A program made the position numbers and the translations under genes. The notes under the pieces are model-generated. The model did not search any database. It saw only the letters and a program-made list of their open reading frames with translations, and had not been told where the DNA came from. Positions 37,601 through 49,432 of a stretch of DNA of 64,000 nucleotides are shown here, in pieces (within the stretch, counting starts at the first letter, position 1; every line of letters begins with the position of its first letter). Source of the stretch: Channa striata (taxonomy: Eukaryota; Chordata; Actinopteri; Anabantiformes; Channidae); contig CM065175.1 in the NCBI GenBank assembly GCA_033026295.1, positions 1,787,501 to 1,851,500 on the forward strand, read 5' to 3'.

Positions 37601-38294
37601 CACACAATTTGAGTCTGAATGTTTAGTGATTAAATTTATCCACAATATCAAATATAAATACATTTTAATAAATGTTTACATTATGCAACATATGAAATCA
37701 TAAAAATATGTAATGCTCAGAAACATTTTGGAGAAAAGTAACAACATCATATGCAAAAAACAGATTTTATATTAATATTACAGATGACTCTTTTGGCTCA
37801 AGTTTCATGCATGGGCAAATAATCTGAGGCACAACAGTGAAAAACATTTTGTACAATTGGAGTTCCGAAGGATTGCAGAGAATGGTAATAATATTGGTGA
37901 AGTTCCATTAGTTAGTTAGCTTTTTCAAGATCCAAAGATGGATAGAAAGAATAAGAATTTACATGGTATTACTGCAATCATGTTCTATGGAATGCACTAT
38001 TCTAAAAACTGTATATTATCTGTAATGTTATGATTTCCATCAGATCTGCAAGTTCATATTAAAACATTAATCAGTGGACCCATTGTACTAGTTTGAGCTC
38101 TGACATGAAATAACAGTTACTTCCAGTCTCTGCAAAGCTTTTGTTAATGATATTTAAGGATATTTTCTGGATGTGACCATGTTTCATCATAGTCACATGA
38201 GTATGATGAGTGTTATTCTGTAGCTCGTGTGGCTTCCTGTCTGACCAAATATTAGGTTTAATGAACATTATTGTATTTTAATGTTATATTGCAG
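34670..38294 (+). other. cdh18: Intron, 3.6 kb
   Basis: It runs from a GTAAGT donor to a TTTAATGTTATATTGCAG acceptor. A Rex1-like LINE occupies 35340-37425. The rest (34670-35339 and 37426-38294) is AT-rich, without gene or recognisable element. Confidence 0.88.
35340..37425 (+). mobile_element. Rex1/CR1-like LINE, degenerate but nearly through to its 3-prime end
   Basis: From the left come an apurinic endonuclease C-terminal part (PVCVYIPPQS near 35450-35475; the GDFN catalytic segment near 35537-35548; SDH near 35686-35694), a connecting region, then reverse transcriptase: GPDSFSPSTLKKCA and DYRPIVMTSVVMKSF (about 36360-36565), a deletion of the central fingers and palm, then TGSPQGCVLSPLLFSLYTN (36715-36773) and KFTGDTTLIDLI, where the catalytic ADD is changed to TGD. 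The 3-prime end is GCAATAAACAGATTTCTGATTCTGATTT, as in Rex1-type elements. Stops, frameshifts and the changed active site show it is inactive. Confidence 0.83.
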
Positions 38295-38482
38295 AGAGCT
38301 ACCAGCTGTATGTACCAGAGCTGGCTACAGTAGGGAAAGCAGTGGGTCGGATCCGAGCCAATGATGAAGATGAAGGGGAGAATGCTGAAATGATCTATAG
38401 CATCACAAATGCAGATGCAGGAGTCATCTTCACCATCACGACTGATGCGGACCACAGGGAGGGAATCATTTCCCTCAAGCAG
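38295..38482 (+). CDS. cdh18: cadherin-18 exon: EC3 first half
   Basis: A 188-bp exon, phase 1 in and 0 out, between a TATTGCAG acceptor and a CAG|GTATGA donor. With the preceding base it starts KSYQLYVPELATVG, the opening strand of EC3, and ends HREGIISLKQ. The cluster NDEDEGEN (residues 23-30) supplies calcium ligands for the EC2-EC3 junction. YQLYVPE and REGI-SLK are close to cadherin-18, as I know it, and unlike the SLYHFSV or SVYEMSV forms of cadherins 8 and 11. A second AG two bases downstream would break the frame, so the start was chosen at 38295. The last intact donor consensus is weaker than those of the other exons (GTATGA). Confidence 0.94.
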
Positions 38483-38610
38483 GTATGAAACACAGCACAG
38501 CACAGACTAGTGATGTTTAGGAGGTAATATGTTAGAAGTGTAAGCTGTAGGGTCACTGTAGCAGGTAAGAAGAGAGGATTTCATCTTGTGATGACAGGTT
38601 TCACCACTAT

Positions 38611-41600
38611 TAATTCGATCCAACTTTATTTATATGTCGCAAATTCACAACAAAGTAATCTCAAGGCACTTTACATAATAAAGTCCAGACTATACAGACA
38701 TTTAGAGAAAACCCAACAAATCCCCCTTGACCAGCTACAGGCAACAGTGGAGAGGAAAAACTCCCTATAACTGAAGAAACCTGCAGCAGAACCAGGCTGA
38801 GGGTGGGAGGCCATCTGCCTTTACCGGTTGGGCTGAGTGGAAAACATTGGGCAGGTTGGTAGGACCAAAAGGGAGAAAGATAACACTGAGTTAATGTCAT
38901 ACAATGGTGACATTATAGATGTGGGGTGAGAGGAGAGATTGAAGAGAAGAGGAAAGTGGCACAGTGCAGAGTCCCCCAGCAGTCTAAGCCTATAGCAGCA
39001 TGAGTATATCCAACTATAAGCTTTATCAAATAGGAAGGTTTTGAGTCTAGTCTTAAAAGTAGAGAGGGTGTTTGCTTCCCGAATCTGGACTGGGAGCTGG
39101 TTCCACAGGAGAGGAGCTTGATAGCTAAAGCCTCTGTCTCCCATTCTGGGAACCACAAGTAGGCCTGCATTCTGAGACTGAAGTGGTCTATTAGGATGAT
39201 CTGGAATTAGAAGATCCTTTAGGTAGGATGGAGCTTTATAGGTAAGAAGAAGGGTTTTAAATTCTATTCTACAAATAATGGGAGGCAAATGGAGAGAAGC
39301 TAGAGAAGGTGAAATATGATCTCTCTTACCAATCCCAGTCAGTAATCTTGCTGCAGCATTTTGGATTAATTGAAGGCCTTTTAGAGAGTTACTGGGGCAG
39401 CCTGAAAGTAGAGAATTACAGTAGTCCAATCTAGAAGTAACAAATGCATGAACCAGTTTTTCAGCATCGCTTTGAGACAGGATGCTCCTAATTTTGGCAA
39501 TGTTCCGTAGGTGGAAGAAGGCTGTTGTAGAGATTTGTTTTATGTGTGAGGTAAATGACAAATCCTGGTTAAAAAATGACTCAGAGATTCCTGCAGTACT
39601 ACTGGGGGCCAGAATCATGTCATCTAAAGTAACAATATGGTTGGAAAATGTTTCTTAGACTTTTAGGCCCAAATACAATAACTTCAGTTTTATGTGAGTT
39701 TAGAAGAAGGAAATTATACGTCATCCAGTCCCTTATGTCTTTTAAACATGATTGTAGTTTGTTTAATTGATTTGTTTCATCAGGGTTCATAAATAGATAT
39801 AACTGCGTGTCATCAGCGTAGCAGTGCAAATTTACAGTGTTTTCTAATAATGTTGCCAAGGGGAGACATATATAGAGTAAAGAGTATTGGTCCTAACACA
39901 GAGCCTTGTGGAACTCCATCACTAACTTTTGTGTATGTGGCAGATTCATCGTTAACATGAACAAATTGGAATCTATCTGATAGATACGATTTAAACCAAT
40001 TTAGTGCAGTTCCTTTAATTCCAATTACATGTTCTAGTCTCTGTAATAATATTCTGTGATCAATGGTGTCAAATGCAGCACTAAGATCTAGCAGAACTAG
40101 TACAGAGACAAGTCCATTATCTGAAGCCAGAAGAAGATCGTTGGTGACTTTAATCAGTGCGGTTTCTGTGCTATGATGAACTCTAAATCCTGACTGACAT
40201 TCTTCAAACAAGTCGTTTCTGCGCAGGTGGTCACATAATTGCGTTACAACTACTTTTTCAAGTATTTTAGAAATAAAGGGGAGATTGGATATTGGTCTGT
40301 AATTGGCTGAGACATCTGGATCCAGACTAGGTTTTTTAAGTAGAGGTTTGATTACAGCTACCTTATAAGCCTTTGGTACATATCCTGTTTGTAAAGATAG
40401 ATCAATAATATCTAATACGAACATGTCTAATAAGGGTAGAGCATCTTTGAGCAGTCTAACTGGAATAGGGTCTAGCAGACATGTTTTGGTTTAGATGCCA
40501 TAATAGTTGAAGTTAATTCAGCAAGGTCTATGGGCACAAAGCAGTCTAAAAGGGACTGAGGACTTACTGATGATTCTAATTCTGTTGTATTTGTGGGGAG
40601 GGTCTGGTGAATTTTATTTCTAATAGCTATGATTTTGTTTGTGAAGAAGGTCATGAAGTCATTGCTACATAGCGTTGAGGGAATACTAGTCTCAACTGAA
40701 CTATGGCTCTTAGTCAGCCTAGCTACAGTGCTGAAAAGAAACCGGGGGTTGTTCTTGTTTTGCTCTATTAGTGATGAATAATAAGCTGTTCTGGCTTTAC
40801 GGAGGCTAATTTGTATAAGTATAAACTCTTTTTCCAGGCTAAGCGTGATTCTCGTGAATGAGTGGAACGCCACTTCCTTTCTAGTCTTCGTGACGCCTGC
40901 TTTAAATTGCGGGTTTGCGAGCTATACCATGGAGATCGCCTGTTCAGAATTACTGCCTTCTTTTTTAGAGGGGCAACACTATCAAGTATGGAACGTAAAG
41001 ATGCTGCATAATTATCAGTAAGGTAATCAACTTGTACAGGAGTACAGTTAATGAGGCTACTCTCAGTTATATCGGTATGTGTTGAAGTAAATGATGAAGG
41101 GATCATTTCCTTAAATTTGTTCATAGTGTTTTCAGATAGACACCTACTGAAGCAAAACTTCTTTCTAGCTGCTGTGTAGTCCAGCTGCTGTGGACTACAC
41201 AGTAGAAGGAAATTAGATGTAATCCAGTCCCTTATGTCTTTTAGACATGCTTGTAGTTTCATTAATTGATTTGTTTCATCCAGTTTCATAGATAGATATA
41301 ACTGCGTGTCATCAGCATAGCAAAGGAAAGAGTGTTTTCTAATAATGTTGCCAAGGGGAGACATATATAGTTTAAAGAGTATTGGCCCTAACACAGAGAT
41401 TTGTGAATACATTAAGAAATTGGAATCTATCTGACAGATAAGATTTAAACCAATTTAGTGATGTTCCTTTAATCCCAATTACATGTTCTAGTCTCTGTAA
41501 TAATATTTTGTGATCAATGGTGTCAAATGCAGCACTAAGATCTAGCAGAACTAGTATAGAGACAAGTCCGTTATCTGAAGCCAGAAGAAGATCGTTGGTG

Positions 41601-42270
41601 ACTTTAATCAGTGTGGTTTCTGTGCTGTGATGAACTCTAAATCCTGACTTAGATTTAGAGTTTGCAAACCCGGTTTAAATTGCGGATATGAGTATGGAAC
41701 ATAATGATGCTGCATAATTATCAGTCAGGTAATCAACTCTTACAGGAGTACAGTCAATGAGGCTACTCTCAGTTATATCGGTACATGAGGTTACAGTAAA
41801 TGATGAAGGGATCATTTCCCTAAATTTGTTCACAGTAATTTCCGACAAGCAACTACTGAAGTGGAACTTTTTTCTAATTGCTGTATAATCCATTGGATTA
41901 AATTCAAATGTTATTAGAAAATGCTCAAAGAGAACAGAATAATTGAGGAAATAATGTTAGATTATCAATTTCAATTTCGTATGTAAGGACAAGGTCTAGG
42001 GTGTGACTAAAACAATGAGTGGGTTCTTTTACTAATTTTTCTTTTATCTAATAATGAAGTAAATGCCGTGTTGAGGGAGTTACTGTCAGCATCTACATGA
42101 ATGTTAAAATCGCCCACTATGACGACTTTATCTGCACTAAGCACTAAGTCGGCTAGAAAATCTGAGAATTCAGTCAAAAATTCAGAATAAGGGACTGGAG
42201 GACGGTACACAATAACAAACAGAAGTGGATTTTGAGTTTTCCAGATTGGCTGTGAAAGGTTCAAAGTAAA
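38611..42270 (-). mobile_element. L2-like LINE, long but rearranged and broken
   Basis: Read on the minus strand from 42270: endonuclease C-terminal segment (VIVYRPP, then VIVGDFNIH); linker with MDYTAIRKKF (41893-41675); a reverse-transcriptase block (to about 41415) and its YADDTQLYL palm motif (near 41320); then a second linker with LDYTAARKKF (about 41195 down to 40480); then a second, longer reverse-transcriptase block (PLLKKPSLDPD, NYRPISNLPF, GFRVHHSTET, SAAFDTIDH, GVPQGSVLGPILF, then YADDTQLYLFMN after a frameshift near 39830); then the C-terminal domain (VTSRLDYCNSLL, LQLIQNAAARLLTG, 39618-38900) and the 3-prime UTR with its CAACTTTATTTATAT tail at 38611-38635. Linker and palm regions are thus present twice. 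Frameshifts and stops make it non-functional. Confidence 0.88.
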
Positions 42271-42382
42271 ACTCTCAAATGAATTTTAACTATGTTTAGG
42301 TCTAGGGTTTATTGGTAAGATTGAGTGATAGATTACATGTCTATTGGCTTCTAAAACTGGTCCCTAACAGAAGCCTTAACAC

Positions 42383-42430
42383 TGGGGCCTGGTAGCTTAG
42401 TGGGTAAGAATGTGACATACCAAAGACGTT
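42383..42430 (+). repeat. tRNA-like SINE head fragment
   Basis: GGGGCCTGGTAGCTTAGTGGGTAAGAATG resembles the A-box half of a tRNA-derived SINE promoter (TAGCTTAGTGG). The B box and body are not recognisable just downstream, so this is at most a truncated copy. Confidence 0.42.
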
Positions 42431-43261
42431 CATTGGACATTAAAAACAAAACAAATAATTAACAAAGAGTAATCTGTATACTAAGCCAATTCAAAACAGA
42501 CATGAATGAGTTTGTCTCTTTAGGATATAAATTTATGACCTCTAAAATATGTACTTTAAAACGTCTAGATATCCAGTGTGATGGTAGCTCATGGTAAATT
42601 GATGCTGTTATAATGGTTAGTCTTGCATAACACGTGGTTATTAACGGTCAATGATAAATATGGCTCCTGGGTGTAAATGTGAATAGTTTGTCTTTCTCCT
42701 TTCTCCGTGTCAGCCCTATGACAGACAGAAGGTCAGTGCAGGACACTGTGGCCTGGGTACACACACTGATATGATAATATCATAAAATAACAAGAATCCA
42801 CTGTATCTCACAATAACATAATAAACTGCTTACTCCCTGCCTGTGGTAAATGTGTCGACAATGAAATGTGAACAAGAAATGTTTCTCATTCATATTAGAC
42901 TGTAAGCCAATTCAGGTTGGCTGCAAATGCTTCTGTGTTTAAAATTTAGACATGGTTCTATTTTCAACCTGTAGGCAGCAATGTTGGAGCAGCTGACCAA
43001 GAATTTTATGTTTAAATTAAATGCAAAGTAAGTAATTGTGTCTGATCTGAAGTCACACTGAAATTTAACAAAAAATCTTAAGAATCATGTTAAAAAATAT
43101 TTGCTATTGTTATAGAATTCTAGCAGTAGTATCCCAAATTTGTATTTGAGAAAAATTAAATTGCAGCTTGATTGCAAGTGTGACTACGTATTTGCAGTGA
43201 ATGTAAGGCACTAGGCACATATTCCATATATGTTTACATACAAAAAATGTTTGGAAATTGG

Positions 43262-43350
43262 TCATTCTTTTGACGTGGTGGTGTGGATGCCGAATGCAAG
43301 GGACTCTCTCACCACAGACATGGGTTTGACTCCATGATCTTTTGTGTGGT
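43262..43350 (+). repeat. Possible tRNA-derived SINE fragment
   Basis: GACGTGGTGGTGTGGATGCCG could be a decayed A-box region, and GGGTTTGACTCC about 60 bases later matches a B-box (GGTTCGANTCC) with one change. Spacing suits a tRNA-derived promoter. No cloverleaf could be drawn with confidence, so I do not call a tRNA gene. Confidence 0.38.
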
Positions 43351-44024
43351 AAAGGTTAGATTAAAGAGAAATCTTTATTTATGAATAGACAAAGATTACG
43401 GTTTTGATAGAAAACAATACAAAAAGAACTTTCATTGAATCAAGGTGATGAAGATAGTTGCCTCAGCTACATTTGAAAAGGACTGTTACTGTAGTCTGTG
43501 GCAAAGTTAGTCATGAAACCTCCTGCTAAGGTGTGAATTGTGCAACAGCAGGCTCATGCCAAGCAAATTTAGGATAAAAATCTAACTTACTGATTCCTTC
43601 AACGACTGTATTACCCCAGATATGCAGTCGCCAATGCATAGCTGTTTAACAGAAGATGCATAATTCATTGGGTCATGTTTAGTACGACCCAGTCTAGGGG
43701 GTAGGAGCACAACTTAAAATTAAAACAGCTGTTCCCTTGTTGGTCTGCCAACCAGTGTTTAAAAACCACATTTGCAAGTCAGGTGAAACATTTAAAATGA
43801 CGATTCAAAGGTGAATCAAAATACCTGAGAATTATTAGTTATTATTAGTAAAAGACATTGAGTTAATAGCTTCATAAACAGCTTGACGAATAGATTCAGA
43901 GAAACCTTAATACATTTGGTCAAATATTAGGTCCTAGACATGTTAAAATGCAGCCCGTCTCTGCAATTGTAATTACAATTAATCATTTTGCAACTTACAA
44001 CTAAGCAGCAGACATGGGGACAAC

Positions 44025-44115
44025 ATGGGGGCTCAGTGTCTCGCCCAGGGACACTTCAGCTTATTGCCAGGACAACCAGGAGTCAAACGACTGATCTACC
44101 AACAGAGCTACAAAT
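44025..44115 (+). repeat. Interspersed repeat (GGTTCAGTGTCTTGC type)
   Basis: GGGGCTCAGTGTCTCGCCCAGGGACACTTC, then CCAGGA..CAAACGACTGATCTACCAACAGAGCTAC follows the usual order of a common teleost repeat. The first block recurs at 63410-63436 (GGTTCAGTGTCTTGCTCAGAGACACTTT), which supports the family call. Confidence 0.55.
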
Positions 44116-44939
44116 GCACTTCAGTACACGTATTGGGGGAAACGGTTTTGTGTTTTGCCAGACTACAGCCTCTTTCATTTTAAACACTTGTTAACCTCTA
44201 AAAACTATAAAAAACATAAAAGAAAATAATAATAAAAGTCAGGCAAACTAGATGCTTTACTGCAAGATAGACAATTTCTGACAAAATATGACGCATGCAC
44301 TTCTGCCCCTTGATGTCGCTTTTACCATGACAGCAATAACAATCTGAAGGCAATACGCCAATGCAGGTATTTTATAATTAAATAAGATGTGAGCATATTT
44401 CTCCTTTAGCTACAACACAACTTACTGTGCATTAAACACAATAGTAAATAAAGAAATATGTATCAGCTGCTTGGGGTCACACACATACACCATAGTTATA
44501 ATTAAATCACCCTCTTTTGACCATTATCATTACAGCTATTTCTTCCGGATCCTTTTTTGCTGCATAAACTTGACACGTAGAAATACTGTAAATTTTTGGA
44601 ATATTGGAACTGAAAAACTGTCACCTCCTCAGGACAAGGTTTCGAGTTGCGAGTCTTGGAAAATGCTTCAATGTTCATCTGAATTGAAGTACGAACTTTA
44701 CGTGTCGGAGTTGAATTAGCAGATAGTGTGTGTACAGCGTGCAAATGGGTTTTAGCTGCTACCAGCTACGCCCCTCACAAGGTTGCTAATAACTAATTTG
44801 TAGAGTTGGATTTCTGACAGTGTTTCTTCACAGCGACAACTGTTCACAAATGAGTTGTGTTTGTGTTCATACATTTCAAGACAAAAAAACAGATATGGTT
44901 ATGTCACTAAAAACAGCTTTTACCTCCTCATTTTCTTAA

Positions 44940-46505
44940 AGAGGTATTTTCCCCAGTATAGGGCAGTTGGTTTTGTCTGACTTCAGGTGTCGTTCCGGCA
45001 AATTTCAAACATGCAGTAGTACAACCCCTGCTTAAGAAACCAGGTCTCGACCACACTGAGTTGGCTAATTTTAGGCCTATCTCCAAGCTGCCCTTCATCT
45101 CAAAAAACCTAGAAAAAATTGTTTATGTGCAGTTGAAGAGGTTTTTCAGTCCGGTTTTAAAGCCTTTCATAGCACAGAGTCAGCATTCATAAGGGTCTTT
45201 AATGACATTCTCTTAGCAACTGATGCTGGTGATTTTATGATCCTTGTTTTGCTAGATCTGACTGCTGCTTTTGATACTGAGGATTAATTAATTAAGTCGG
45301 CTGCAGCATCTGGTGGGCATTCGTGGTGCTGTTTGAATTGGTTTAGATCCTATTTGGCGGACAGAACCATAAGCGTGAACCTTGCTGGTTCTGAATCATC
45401 TTCAGCTCCCCTGTTTTATGGAGTTCATCAAGGTCCAATTTTAGGGCCTCTCCTTTTTTCCCTATATGTACTTCCTCTGGGTTCCATCCTGAGGAAGCAT
45501 GGTATTTCTTTTCATTGTTATGCTGATGATACTCAAATTTATATGCCACTGAAGAAAAGTGATGACTTCTGTCTAAAATCACTTCTTTCTTGCCTTAACA
45601 ACATTAAGGAGTGGATGGTTTTTTTAAAGCTTAACAATAGAAAAACAGAGGTGATGGTGTTTGGTCCAAATGGCTCTGGTAAACCCTCCCTGCTTGACCT
45701 TGGCCCTTTGGCACAGTTTGAGAAGCAGATTGTGTCAAACCTAGGTTTTAAGATGGACATTGATTTTAAATTGGATCACCAAATTAGTGCCATTGTAAAG
45801 TCTTTTTTTTCCACCTTAGGCAGCTGGCTAAGGTGAAGCCTTTCGTTACACGGCAGCACTTTGAAACAGTAATCCATGCCTTTATTACATCTCGGCTGGA
45901 TTACTGTAACGCACTGTATTTTGGAATAAATCAATCCTCCCTTGCACGTCTCCAACTGGTCCAAAATGCTGCTGCTCGTCTCATGGTTGGGGCACGTAAG
46001 AGGGAGCACATAACTCCCATCCTGGTGACTCTCCACTGGTTGCCTGTGCATTTTAGAGTTCATTTTAAAATCATTTTCTTTATTTTTAAATCTTTACACA
46101 GTCTTGCCCCCACTTATCTTGCTGAGCTACTTATCCCCTATGCTCCTTCCCGGTCTCTCAGGTCAGCTGACCAGCTTCTCCTGACAGTACCAAACTCAAG
46201 GCGGAAGCCTAGAGGGGACAGAGCATTCACGGTAGCAGCACCCAAACTGTGGAATGCCGCTGCACATTAGGCAGGCACCTTCATTGTCCATTTTTAAAAC
46301 TTTTAAAACCAATTTTTATTCTCTGGCTTTTAATTCAGCATGAGGACTCTGGGTTTGTTCCTTTGTTTTATTCTTTTGTTTTTATTGTCATTTTATTTGC
46401 TATTCACTGTTTTACGTATTGTCTTAATTGTTTTGTCTAGCTGTGTACAGCACTTTGATCAGCCAAAGCTGTTTTAAGGGGCTTTATAAATAAAGTTGAG
46501 TTCAG
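44940..46505 (+). mobile_element. L2-like LINE fragment, second subfamily
   Basis: On the plus strand: a fingers segment (PLLKKPGLDH, then LANFRPISKLPF, 45025-45105), GFKAFHSTES near 45150, LVLLDLTAAFDT near 45245, then LNWFRSYLADRTI, GVHQGPILGPLLFSLYVLPLG (45420-45485), the catalytic CYADDTQIY (near 45518-45544), LKLNNRKTEVMVFG, and after a frameshift near 45833 the C-terminal domain VTRQHFETVIHAFITSRLDY, LQLVQNAAARLMVG, TLHWLPVHFR and GDRAFTVAAPKLWN. It closes with a CTTTATAAATAAAGTTGAGTTC tail at 46480-46502. Amino-acid differences from the 38.6-42.3 kb element (for example YVLPLGSILRKHG against YMSPLGNIIRKH) show a different subfamily. The 5-prime half is missing, and a small deletion precedes GFKAF. 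Inactive. Confidence 0.87.
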
Positions 46506-47296
46506 TTTACAGTTGTGTAGACACATAACTTTTAGAAGACAGAGTTGATGTGTGACACTCATCAGAGGAACAATGGTGAAACACTTTTTAAATAATTTGA
46601 TACAAAACAATTGCTTGTAGTGAACAACAAAAGTAGGTTTGATTATCTGACATTCCGTGACTGGACTCACTTGGACTGAATTGCCAGCATTTGTCAAGCA
46701 CCACAGAATAAAGTCTTCACAGTGTGAACAGTTTTCTTCCTCCTTTCACATATGCCAAACTGTTGAGGACGCGGTGTTGGGCAGAATCCAGTATGCATGG
46801 CCAGCCCGCCCAGCTTCAGGCAAGCAGAAACCCTTAGGGAGAGTCAGGTTTGTCTGCTGCTTTTGAACTGTGACAACAGGGAAGCTGGTGGTTGGCAGGA
46901 GTGAGCACTTGGGTTTTTTCAGGTGACATTTCCTGCATTTCTAAAGACCACTTCTCCGAGTGCTCGGGGTTGAGAAGAAAGCTTCCTCTGCACACCACCG
47001 GATGCATTACCTCAGCATTAAATACTGTGTGTCTAAAACGCAAGTCGATTTGTTGAAGTCAGTTTATTTGAGCCTCTGACTCAGCTGTGAGGGGGTGGGC
47101 AAAAACTGCAGTGTCAGATGGGTACAGGAAAGGAACATGAATTAAAACATATTGTGAGGTTGCCATGTTACGTTGGTCTTCAGGTACACTGTTCCACCAG
47201 TAATTCTAAGGTGGTAAAATGGAGATAAGATGCTTTTTGGTTGGCGTGTGAAATGTCTCCTCAGTGGGATAATTCTGCTTTCTCTTTTGTGAGTAG

Positions 47297-47550
47297 CCTC
47301 TGAACTACGAGAAGAGAAAAGTTCACACACTCAACATCGAAGGCTCCAACACTAACTCAGACCCCCGCTTCTCCCACCTGGGGCCATTTAAGGATTCCAC
47401 ATCACTGCGAGTCATTGTGGGGGATGTGGATGAGCCTCCTGTCTTCTCCATGGACTTCTACATTATGGATGTGTATGAAAATTCGCCTGCTGGCGCCCAG
47501 GTTGGCACTGTAACTGCCAGGGACCCTGATAGCACCAACAGCGCTGTCAG
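47297..47550 (+). CDS. cdh18: cadherin-18 exon: EC3 second half and start of EC4
   Basis: A 254-bp exon, phase 0 in and 2 out, between a GTGAGTAG acceptor and an AG|GTAAGA donor. It reads PLNYEKRKVHTLNIEGSNTN, then PRFSHLGPFKD, LRVIVGDVDEPPVFSMDFY and the EC4 opening MDVYEN, GTVTARDPDSTNSAV. Calcium ligands are the E of NYEK (residues 3-6; EC3 of this class lacks the full DRE), DVDEPP at 43-48 and DPDSTNS at 76-82. The segments PLNYEK, LNIEG, RFSHLGPFKD, VGDVDEPP and VYEN are, as I recall them, the closest to cadherin-18 among type II members and are the strongest basis for the symbol. Length equals the conserved exon. Confidence 0.95.
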
Positions 47551-48424
47551 GTAAGAAAAAAACTAAATGTGTGTGTGGGGGCGTTTCTCCGTGTGTACGC
47601 GTTTGGAATTCAGGTGTCCTGACGAGAAAAGAGACTTTGCCTTTGTGACAGTGAGTCACTGCATGTACATCACCAGCAGGGATTGTACTCTTTGGGAAAA
47701 CCTCATTTGTGTGAGATTACTACACTTCCTTTGTAACGCTTTGCCCTCAGCGCTTGCAGCTGTCTTCATTGTGATGGTGCATGTTGGCCAAGCCACAATT
47801 CCATTAGCATTCTGTGTGTCTCTTTCCCATCAGTCTGATGCACCATACCTCACGCTATCCCCACTTGAAGCCATGTGTGTAAGTTATTTAAACTTGTATT
47901 ATAGGCTGTTTATTATAGACCACCAAGACCAAAAATGTTAAATCTGAAACTTTGGGATAATATTTGGTTTTAAGTTCAAAAATATAAAATAAATAAACTA
48001 TTTCCACATTTTCAGAAGATTTTCTAAAATACAATATAATTTAAAATCTAATTTGACAAATTGTGACCTAAATTGTTTCTGACATTTTATCCTTACATAT
48101 ACACTTTCATGTCACCATAGCATCACAGATGCTGGGTGTTGCACCTTGCTCTGACAACGGTCTTTTTCGTCTTTGACACAGAGAGTCGGACTCCGAATCC
48201 ATTTTCCTTAATAACACGTGGAAACTCCTTTGACCACAGAACACATTTCTCCTCTCTCTTGGTCCATCTGACATAAGCTCATGCCTGGAGAACTGGACGG
48301 TCCACAGAATTGATATCCAGCTTGCCTATATTGCATTTGTGGAGGCAGCAGTGGACTCTGAAAACAGTTTCCATGTGACTATAGGTCTCATGGTAACATG
48401 GTGGTTTCTGTCTCAAATGTCTAG

Positions 48425-48590
48425 CTATCCATCCATTATCTGTAACCGCTCATCCTGTTCAGGTTCCACTCTGGACAGCTCTCCTATCTGTAGAAATAAC
48501 ACAGAGAGACATAGCCAGACAGAGAACCATTCACACCGATTAATCGAACATGCAGGTCTTTGGACTGTGGGAGGAAACGGGAGTACAATA
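48425..48590 (+). repeat. Interspersed repeat (CCATCCATTATCTGTA type)
   Basis: CCATCCATTATCTGTAACCGC, then CATCCTGTTCAGG, ACTCTGGACAG, ACACAGAGAGACATA, AACCATTCACACC, CATGCAGGTCTTTGGACTG and TGGGAGGAAACGGGAGTAC appear in order. The blocks match the reverse complement of 56528-56790 from end to end, so this is a nearly complete but internally shortened copy. Confidence 0.68.
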
Positions 48591-49300
48591 CCTGCAGCAA
48601 CACATCTTCTCCATCTCTTGGGACTGCAGATTTGCTCTCTATAATGCCAGAGGGATCACAGCTTTTTGGATATACTGTCCTACTCTGCGCCACTAGCACG
48701 CTTCATCAGAAGTCTCCAGATAATCTAAAGTGCAGCAGCATGACTAATTTTAGATCCAGAAAGACACATGGCAACACTGTTCCGATCTCTGCACTGGCTT
48801 CCGTTGGCTTCAAAGCTCTGACTGTCTCCTCTGGTGGTCACCTCCGCACCACATTCCTACATGTCTTTCCAATCTTTGCATCAGAGTTTTCAATGTCTCC
48901 TCCTTTGAATTTCACTTGCACATTTCTTTGAATTAAAACATCTGCCACATAACTAGATGACGAACAGGGAACATATTTCTCAATATATTGCATTTTTTAT
49001 ACATGTTTTATAGATGCTTTTACTTTTTTACAAGTAAAAGTTCGGAATTTTTAAAACCTAGACTGTTTCACAGTGCGGTTTTATTCGACTAAAAGACCAG
49101 AGTATTTTTCCATCACTGCCTCTCAGTCCCTAGCTGGTTAATGTCAGTTGAATCGCTTCCGTGTAACGTGAAGAGCGAGTCATTTTTGTGTTGAGCCCGA
49201 CCTCTCAGCTGCACACTGATTCAGGGCCGCTCAGCCCTTCCACCTGTTTCATGCAGCTCTAGCTGCAGTCGCCGTGGACTGTGTCGCTGGCGTTTTCTTG

Positions 49301-49302
<2 letters not shown>

Positions 49303-49354
<52 letters not shown>
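49303..49354. repeat. (CA)26 microsatellite
   Basis: Fifty-two bases of uninterrupted CA. Uninterrupted tracts of this length are usually highly variable between individuals and may be mis-sized in assembly. Confidence 0.98.
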
Positions 49355-49357
<3 letters not shown>

Positions 49358-49410
49358 CATTGGCTGCCTCACACACACTCACTCACACCTGACTTCACCC
49401 TGTTGATTGC

Positions 49411-49432
49411 TCTCTCTCTCTCTCTCTCTCTC
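49411..49432. repeat. (TC)11 microsatellite
   Basis: Twenty-two bases of TC, 56 bases downstream of the CA tract, with further CACACACTCACTCACAC between the two. The pair forms a compound simple repeat. Confidence 0.95.

Larger units (their letters stand above)
38483..47296 (+). other. cdh18: Intron, 8.8 kb
   Basis: It runs from a GTATGA donor to a TGCTTTCTCTTTTGTGAGTAG acceptor. Two L2-like LINEs (38611-42270 minus; 44940-46505 plus), two short SINE-like fragments and a repeat at 44025-44115 occupy more than half of it. The stretches 42431-43261, 43351-44024, 44116-44939 and 46506-47296 hold nothing I can name. Confidence 0.87.

Noticed and set aside
43262..43350. Possible true tRNA gene.
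   Set aside because: A B-box-like motif is present, but acceptor and anticodon stems do not pair; a SINE fragment fits better.
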